A program made the position numbers and the translations under genes. Source: Leifsonia sp. 71-9 (GTDB lineage: Bacteria > Actinomycetota > Actinomycetes > Actinomycetales > Microbacteriaceae). Taken from it: a stretch of 39,265 nt of DNA. This document shows, in pieces, positions 32,476 through 39,265 of the stretch. The stretch is from the NCBI RefSeq assembly GCF_001898805.1, contig NZ_MKVJ01000013.1, positions 66,209 through 105,473 of the forward strand. Direction: 5' to 3'. The notes below the pieces were generated by a model. The model was not told where the DNA came from, did not search any database, and saw only the letters and a list, made by a program, of their open reading frames with translations. Positions within the stretch are counted from its first letter, which is position 1. The number at the start of each line of letters is the position of its first letter.

Positions 32476-33240
32476 GTGAGCACGACCGCCGCCCTGACCA
32501 TCCCCCTCTGGGGCGACCTCGTCGCCGTCGGCATCGGCAGCCTCCAGGGCGCGATGTTCGCCTCCGGATTCCGGGACCGGCGGCTCGACCTGCTCGGGGT
32601 CGCGATCATCGGCGTCGCCACCGGCGTGGGCGGCGGCCTCCTGCGCGATCTCTTCCTGAACGTGACGCCGGTCGCGCTGCAGTCGAACTGGTACCTGCCG
32701 GCGACGGTCGTTGCGGCGCTGCTCGGGATGCTGCTCGTGCGGCTGTTCCGGAGGCTCGACCCGCTCATCACGTTCCTGGACGCGCTGACCATCGGCCTGT
32801 TCGGCGCGATCGGCGCGAGCAAGGCGCTCTCGCTCGGGCTGCCGGAGGTGCCCGCGATCTTCGTGGGCGTGGTCGCCGCGGTCGGCGGCTCCATCCTGCG
32901 CGACGTGCTCCTCAGCCTCCCGATCGCCCTGATGCACGTCGGCTCGCTCTACGCGGTCGCCGCCGGCGCGGGCACGGTCGTGCTCGTCGTGCTGATCGAC
33001 CTGGGCGTCCCGCTCAGCATCGCGGCGATCCTCTGCGTGGTCGTGACCCTGATCATCCGGCTGCTGGCGGTGCGCTTCGGCTGGAGCCTGCCGGAGCAGC
33101 GGGAGCTCGGCCGGCTGCCTCGGGTGCGCTGGCCGCTCCTCGCCCGCCGGCCGGCCGAGACGCACGTGGACGAGCGCACCGACACCGGGGCCATCCCGCG
33201 CTATCGCATCGACAAGCCGGACGCCGACACCGACGTCTGA
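32476..33240 (+). CDS. TRIC/UPF0126-family membrane channel protein
   Basis: A 254-residue protein with about seven membrane helices, made of two repeats each containing a Gly-rich kink: [16 protein letters not shown] and [16 protein letters not shown]. Bacterial TRIC proteins are trimeric cation (K+) channels; related UPF0126 proteins were earlier called glycine transporter-like. A charged 40-residue cytoplasmic tail follows the last helix. GTG 32476 is preferred, and the GTG two codons earlier is possible. TACAAG (32465-32470) could be its -10, giving a nearly leaderless mRNA. It diverges from recO and converges on leuA. Confidence 0.88.
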   Translation: MSTTAALTIPLWGDLVAVGIGSLQGAMFASGFRDRRLDLLGVAIIGVATGVGGGLLRDLFLNVTPVALQSNWYLPATVVAALLGMLLVRLFRRLDPLITFLDALTIGLFGAIGASKALSLGLPEVPAIFVGVVAAVGGSILRDVLLSLPIALMHVGSLYAVAAGAGTVVLVVLIDLGVPLSIAAILCVVVTLIIRLLAVRFGWSLPEQRELGRLPRVRWPLLARRPAETHVDERTDTGAIPRYRIDKPDADTDV

Positions 33241-33294
33241 GCCACGCGTTCGGTCCGGGCCCGCCCGAACTCCCGGACGCCCGACCGAAAGCGA

Positions 33295-33327
33295 CGGAAC
33301 GCCGCCCGCGAGGCGGACGGCGTTCCG
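33295..33327 (-). terminator. Terminator of leuA
   Basis: CGGAACGCCG-C-CCGC and GCGG-A-CGGCGTTCCG form a 14-bp stem with one C-A mismatch and the loop GAG, 13 nt past the leuA stop. The minus-strand tail TCGCTTTCGG is weakly T-rich and resembles that after the tRNA-Asn terminator. It may also stop the converging TRIC transcript. Confidence 0.8.
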
Positions 33328-33339
33328 GGAGCGTGCTGC

Positions 33340-35184
<1,845 letters not shown>

Positions 35185-35200
<16 letters not shown>

Positions 35201-35226
35201 CAGCTAAGAAGGAGCAGACCGTACAC
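35185..35226 (-). CDS. leuA leader peptide with four consecutive leucines
   Basis: A 13-codon peptide, (V/M)YGLLLLSCRDES, followed by TAG. Codons 4-7 are CTG CTC CTT CTT; CTT is rare in this genome. It starts at GTG 35226. TACCCT (35234-35239) is 7 nt upstream and there is no ribosome site, so the leader mRNA is probably leaderless. It is the sensing part of a leucine attenuator: ribosomes pause at the Leu codons when charged tRNA-Leu is scarce. Confidence 0.8.
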
Positions 35227-35249
35227 AGGAACGAGGGTACCACGCCGCC

Positions 35250-37817
35250 TCAGGAGCGCCCGCGGGCGAGGGACGCCGCCTGCCGCACCGAGAGGTCGGG
35301 CAGGTAGGCGCGGACCAGGCCGATGCCGATCTCGGGGAGCGCCACCGGATCCGGGTACGCCATGATCAGCGGGTGCAGCTCGGGCTGGAACTTCTGCTTG
35401 AAGTTGAGCAGCGAGCGGAACCCGTACACCGGCTCGAGCGACGTGCTCAGGTAGCCGAGGATGCGGTCCATGCCGCTCTTCTCCGCGTCGGGCGTGCCCG
35501 CGGTGTGCGCGAGCGGCGCGGCCGAGAGGCTCATGAACTCGACCCCGTCGGCCTTCATCCGGGTGGCCGCCTCGGCGATGAGGAACTCCATCACGCCGTT
35601 GATGCTGCCCGGGCGGCGGCGCATGAAGTCGAGCGTCCAGCCGATGACGACGCCGTCCCGCCACGTCGGCAGCCAGCTCGTGACGCCCTCGATGCGGCCG
35701 GCCTCGTCGACGGCGAGCATGAGGCGCACCGCCGGGTCGCGCAGCTCGTCGATGCCGCCGAGGGTGAAGCCCATCTCCGGGAGGTCCTTCTCAGCGACCC
35801 ACTGCTCGGAGATGTCCGAGATCTGCACCGTCGCGCTGAGCGGGAGCGCCGCGTAGGAGGTCCACTCGGCGCGGATCCCGGCTCGCTGCGCCCGGTTGAT
35901 CGAGGTGCGGACGTCCTGCCATTTCTTGCCGGTCGTCGCCCAGTTCTGCGGGCGGATGACCGTCTCCTCCGCGACCGTCATCGTCGACCAGCCCATCCGC
36001 TCGAAGAGCGGCTCGTATTCGTCCTCGACGCTGTAGAACACCGGGATCCAGCCGTTGTCGTCGCAGAACCGGGCGAAGCGCTCGATCGTGCCGTCGTGCG
36101 GCGGCGGGGTGCCGAACGGCCCTCCGGTCGTGATCGCGACGCGACCCACGACGCGGTAGGCGATCGCGCCGCCGTCCGGCCCGTCGAACCAGTGGCTGGT
36201 GCCCGGCCAGGTGGCCATGAACGAGAGGGCGTCGCCGCCTCCCTTGGTCAGCAGTGCGCGCACCCGGCTGGCCTCGTCGGTGGAGCTCCTGGTCACCGTG
36301 CGGCCGAGCATCGGCGGGATGGCCGCGGCGATGACGATCAGCCAGAACAGTGTTCCGATGTTGTGGTAGACGATCGTCGCCAGCGGGGTCGTCGGCAGGT
36401 ACTGGACCGGTTCGCGCCGGAGGAAGCTGACGGGCACGAAGCGCTCGAACACGTCGTCGAGGAGGTCGCCGATGTCGATCGGGCGGGTGAAGCCCGTGTC
36501 GCGCTGCACCCAGCCGACGAGCACGTAGAGCGCGGCCAGACCGATCCCGGCGATCAGGACCGTGAGCACGTAGCGGCGCACCGCCCGGGTCGTCGGCAGC
36601 ACCGGGAAGTGCCGGCGCAGCACGATCAGGAGGATGGCCATGACTAGAGGGACCGCCGACGAGATCGCGAGGATCGCCGTGACCTCCCAGTAGCGCGGCG
36701 ACGCGGCCACGTGGTGACCGCCGGCGACGGGCAGGATGCCGAAGTAGAGCATGGACAGCACGGCCAGCAGCCCGTTCACGCTCACGGCCAGCCAGACGGC
36801 GAAGCGGCGTCCGCGCAGGAGCCCGAAGGCCGCGACGAGGAGCACGAGCAGCGGCAGCACCGACAGCAGCACCGGTCCGAAGCCGTTGATCCGCTCGATC
36901 GTGATGTCGCGGACGCAGTCGCGGGTGACCGCGAAGGCCTGGCACCGCTCGAGGACGTTGCCGCGGTTCGCGACGTCGTCGCTGAAGAGCAGCGCGATCG
37001 GCGACAGGAGGCCGTAGCGGGAGCGGGTGAGCAGCCCGATCACGGGGCCGATCGCCGTGACCGCCACCGCTGAGGCGAGCAGCACCCGGATCTCGTGGTG
37101 GGACGAGCGCTGCCAGCCGCGCTTGCGGGCGCCGCGGTTCAGGACGGCTCCGAGGGCCAACCCCGCCAGGACGGCGAGCAGCCGGTCCAGGTCGGACGGG
37201 AAGCCCGAGTAGAGCACGAACATGATGGCGACCAGCAGGGTCAGCACGCGGATGCGGCGGCGCCAGAGGGCGCCCGCGAACGCGCTGGCCGTCATGATCG
37301 TGCCGCCGATCGCGGTGAAGGAGTCGAGCGAGAGGAGGCCGTGGACGTTGCGCGACCACATCTCCCCCGTCTGGCTGCCGATCAGCTGGAGCGCGGAGCC
37401 GACCACGATCCCGACGACCGGCGTCACCACGAACGCCAGGGCGGTGCGCCAGGTGCGCATCAGGTGCTCGGACGCGCCGACGAGAAGGACCAGCAGCACC
37501 AGGCTCAGGATGAGCTCCGCGACGTCGCTGGTGAACAGCACGGAGGTGAGGGGCGACCACCAGTGGCCGTCCGCGATCTGCGCGGCTCCCGTGCCGACCC
37601 AGATCCGCAGCGGGCGGTGGGGGCCGTGCAGCGGGCCGGTGACGAGCGCCAGGACGAGCACGAGCACCGTGACGCCGAGGGTGAACGGGTAACGCGCGAC
37701 GATGCGGCCGACGCGCTGGAGCGGGCGCTCCCCGGTCTGGATGGCCAGGGTGCCGGTCAGCGGGAGCGGCTCCCGCGGACGCTCCGGGGGCACGCCGTTC
37801 TCGTCCTGCCCGCTCAT
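35250..37817 (-). CDS. MprF-like lysyl/aminoacyl-phosphatidylglycerol synthase (DUF2156) with N-terminal membrane domain
   Basis: An 855-residue membrane protein. Residues about 40-550 hold some 13 hydrophobic segments. The C-terminal DUF2156 domain (about 555-840) transfers an aminoacyl group from aminoacyl-tRNA to phosphatidylglycerol, altering surface charge and resistance to cationic peptides. It includes WPGTSHWFDGPDGGAIAYRVVGRVAITTGGPFG, WIPVFYSVEDEYEPLFERMGW and a C-terminal FKQKFQPELHP. The first membrane part (45-230) resembles a rhomboid without its Ser-His catalytic pair. ATG 37817 overlaps the esterase stop as ATGA. The amino acid used is not deducible. Confidence 0.87.
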   Translation of the reverse strand: MSGQDENGVPPERPREPLPLTGTLAIQTGERPLQRVGRIVARYPFTLGVTVLVLVLALVTGPLHGPHRPLRIWVGTGAAQIADGHWWSPLTSVLFTSDVAELILSLVLLVLLVGASEHLMRTWRTALAFVVTPVVGIVVGSALQLIGSQTGEMWSRNVHGLLSLDSFTAIGGTIMTASAFAGALWRRRIRVLTLLVAIMFVLYSGFPSDLDRLLAVLAGLALGAVLNRGARKRGWQRSSHHEIRVLLASAVAVTAIGPVIGLLTRSRYGLLSPIALLFSDDVANRGNVLERCQAFAVTRDCVRDITIERINGFGPVLLSVLPLLVLLVAAFGLLRGRRFAVWLAVSVNGLLAVLSMLYFGILPVAGGHHVAASPRYWEVTAILAISSAVPLVMAILLIVLRRHFPVLPTTRAVRRYVLTVLIAGIGLAALYVLVGWVQRDTGFTRPIDIGDLLDDVFERFVPVSFLRREPVQYLPTTPLATIVYHNIGTLFWLIVIAAAIPPMLGRTVTRSSTDEASRVRALLTKGGGDALSFMATWPGTSHWFDGPDGGAIAYRVVGRVAITTGGPFGTPPPHDGTIERFARFCDDNGWIPVFYSVEDEYEPLFERMGWSTMTVAEETVIRPQNWATTGKKWQDVRTSINRAQRAGIRAEWTSYAALPLSATVQISDISEQWVAEKDLPEMGFTLGGIDELRDPAVRLMLAVDEAGRIEGVTSWLPTWRDGVVIGWTLDFMRRRPGSINGVMEFLIAEAATRMKADGVEFMSLSAAPLAHTAGTPDAEKSGMDRILGYLSTSLEPVYGFRSLLNFKQKFQPELHPLIMAYPDPVALPEIGIGLVRAYLPDLSVRQAASLARGRS

Positions 37818-39100
37818 CGTTCCAGTCCCATCTGCCGGGCGATGGCCGGGAAGCCGTCGGTGAGGGTGTGTCGCACGGTGTTCCAGTCGTGGGCGGTCCC
37901 GGGCGAGATCAGGAGCTCGCTGTGGATGCCGGCCTTGGTGGCCGCCGCGTCCAGCGTGTGTGCGTAAGCCGTGTACTTCGCGTCGTTCTGACCGACGCCG
38001 AACACGATGGTCGAGTCCTTGTACGGCGCCTTCGCCGCCATCATGGCGAGCGGCTGGGCGGCGTCGAACGCCTTCGCGGAGCCGTCGAAGCCGGTGTCGA
38101 TCGTCAGCGCGCGGTCGCCGAGCGTCGGGCCGAGCTCGCTGGAGGACGCGAGGGCCGAGCCGAACAGCTCGGGGTGCCCGGTGGCGAACTGCACGGCGCA
38201 CGTCGCGCCCTGCGAGTACCCGAACACGCCCCAGGCGGCGGGGTCGCTGCTCACGCGGAGATGCGACGAGACCCAGCTGCGCACGTCTTTGAGCAGGTAC
38301 GTCGCGGAGTTGCCGTACGCGCGCGAGTCCACGCACATCGGGTTGCGGCCGGGGCCGCCCAGCTGGTCGGCCGCCACGACGATCGGGGCGTAGCCGTCGT
38401 GGGCGGCGGCGAACGCATCCATCGCCGGCGCGAGGTGCCCGGCCGTGAACATGTCGGCCGGTGCGCCGGGCTGGCCCGAGAGGGCGTAGAGGACGGGGAG
38501 CGCGGGCGGGTTCGCTGTGAGGGCGACCGGCGGGAGGTAGACGACGGCCTTGCGCGCCGGGAACCGGGACTCCGTGGCCGGGATGCGCACGGTGCCGACC
38601 TGGCCCTTCGCGGGCACCGTCTGCCCGGGCGTCGCCGTCGAGGCGTAGTCCGTGCCGATGTCGAGCACCTCCCCCCGCTCCGCGTGCAGGTCGAGCGCCT
38701 TGTACGGCACGACCCCCAGCGCATCGTTGAGATCACGGTACGCGCCGAAGTCGACGTTCACGCCCGCCGCGGCGGTCGCGAGGAAGACCGGGATGCTGAG
38801 GACGGCGATGACCTTGCGCCACCAGCGCGAGCGGAACAGGTTGGCGATGGCGAGGCTGACGCCCGCGAAGCCGAGCACCGCCCACCAGGTCGTGACCGGC
38901 GTGAGCCCCACACCGAACGCGTTGTACACGTCGTCGGCGAGCCACACGATCAGCCAGCCCAGCAGACCGCCGCCGACGGCCGCGATGAGGCCCGCGACCA
39001 TCCGCCGGCCGGTGGGGCGCACCAGGAGGTAGAGGGCGAGCAGCGCCGCGATCACGTCGAGCGTGATGAGGAACGGCGGCTTGTCGATCCTCAGCGTCAT
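37814..39100 (-). CDS. Membrane-anchored esterase, alpha/beta hydrolase (esterase D/antigen-85-like)
   Basis: A 428-residue protein with four N-terminal membrane helices (about 10-112), then an extracytoplasmic alpha/beta hydrolase. The nucleophile is Ser296 in GYSQGA, the acid probably Asp near VGQND, and the His is 404 in GTAHDW. This is the esterase/mycolyltransferase-like family; these bacteria lack mycolates, so another lipid or wall ester is likely. Coupling to the MprF-like gene suggests joint work on membrane lipids, for example hydrolysing the aminoacyl ester. ATG 39100 is listed, but AGGAGAGG lies about 18 nt away and would better fit a CTG start four codons earlier. GATAAT (39140-39145) is a likely -10. 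Confidence 0.87.
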   Translation of the reverse strand: MTLRIDKPPFLITLDVIAALLALYLLVRPTGRRMVAGLIAAVGGGLLGWLIVWLADDVYNAFGVGLTPVTTWWAVLGFAGVSLAIANLFRSRWWRKVIAVLSIPVFLATAAAGVNVDFGAYRDLNDALGVVPYKALDLHAERGEVLDIGTDYASTATPGQTVPAKGQVGTVRIPATESRFPARKAVVYLPPVALTANPPALPVLYALSGQPGAPADMFTAGHLAPAMDAFAAAHDGYAPIVVAADQLGGPGRNPMCVDSRAYGNSATYLLKDVRSWVSSHLRVSSDPAAWGVFGYSQGATCAVQFATGHPELFGSALASSSELGPTLGDRALTIDTGFDGSAKAFDAAQPLAMMAAKAPYKDSTIVFGVGQNDAKYTAYAHTLDAAATKAGIHSELLISPGTAHDWNTVRHTLTDGFPAIARQMGLER

Positions 39101-39203
39101 GAGCCAGTTCAGGGTGGGTCCTCTCCTCGGTGCGCTGCCATTATCCGGGTCACACGTGATCCATGGCTGGAGCAGTGCTCAGGTTCAGGGAATTCGGAGG
39201 GGG

Positions 39204-39265
39204 CTAGTCGACCGCGAGGGCGGCGACCGGCGTGATCCGCGTGGCCCGGCGGGTGGGCGCGAGGG
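39204..39265 (-). CDS. FtsX/MacB-like ABC permease, C-terminal codons only
   Basis: The last 20 codons before a TAG read LAPTRRATRITPVAALAVD. This is the characteristic end of FtsX-like permeases (the usual form is close to ARRAARLDPVEALR). The rest lies outside the window. The call rests on this short match alone. Confidence 0.6.
   Translation of the reverse strand, partial: LAPTRRATRITPVAALAVD

Noticed and set aside
32416-33165. Upstream extension of recO to 33165
   Set aside because: It is antisense to the TRIC-family gene and His/Asp/Arg-rich, with no RecO similarity. RecO begins at GTG 32415.

Overview
The window is chromosomal DNA from a very GC-rich actinobacterium. Several things point to Microbacteriaceae (Leifsonia- or Microbacterium-like): the protein families, the frequent GTG starts, the many ATGA/GTGA stop-start overlaps, the DtxR/IdeR-type iron box, and the linkages dnaG / dgt / dusB and leuA / recO / uppS. 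This is inferred from gene content; no 16S or marker search was possible. The window is mostly housekeeping DNA. No phage, insertion sequence, integrase or CRISPR array was recognised, and no gene-free stretch exceeds 300 bases.

Layout. (1) 1-5114 is a probable iron/siderophore locus. It holds a FecCD-type permease (cut by the window edge) with an IdeR box in front, a two-subunit ABC exporter-fold transporter whose ATP sites are strikingly asymmetric, and a divergent AraC regulator. (2) 5108-8189 carries a Nudix hydrolase, an MFS transporter, a lipoprotein, an unknown protein and a CAU-anticodon tRNA. (3) 8207-11121 has a GT4 glycosyltransferase, a DMT-type membrane protein and peptide deformylase. 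(4) 11156-14697 has a histidine-kinase-like protein without its phosphoacceptor histidine, a SHOCT membrane protein, a NarL/DesR-type two-component pair and a small acidic protein. The kinase gene and the SHOCT gene share an upstream palindrome. (5) 14835-22487 has tRNA-Asn and a peptide-type ABC importer operon that ends in a frameshifted 2-hydroxyacid dehydrogenase. (6) 22708-28396 has dnaG, a DUF4282 membrane protein, dgt and dusB. (7) 28430-30821 has a YbaK deacylase, an AbiEi-like/DUF559 nuclease gene bounded by an 18-bp perfect inverted repeat, and a DsbA-family gene translationally coupled to a 42-residue Cys-pair peptide. (8) 30851-35226 has uppS, recO, a divergent TRIC-type channel, and leuA behind a leucine leader peptide. 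(9) 35250-39100 has an MprF-like lipid aminoacyltransferase coupled to a membrane-anchored esterase, then the last codons of an FtsX-like permease.

How the genes work together. recO-uppS-dsbA-like-peptide form one tightly packed minus-strand operon (overlaps of 4 nt at two of the three junctions). The peptide importer runs substrate-binding lipoprotein, two permeases, fused double ATPase, extra ATPase, dehydrogenase. The esterase and MprF-like genes are coupled by an ATGA overlap and probably act together at the membrane.

Most noteworthy are the inverted-repeat-bounded nuclease gene, the leuA leader that can alternately expose or hide the leuA ribosome site, the one-active-site ABC pair, the TACTCCC palindromes shared by two promoters, the coupled Cys-pair peptide, and a recurrent promoter geometry (TANNNT followed 6-7 nt later by the start codon) that implies many leaderless mRNAs.
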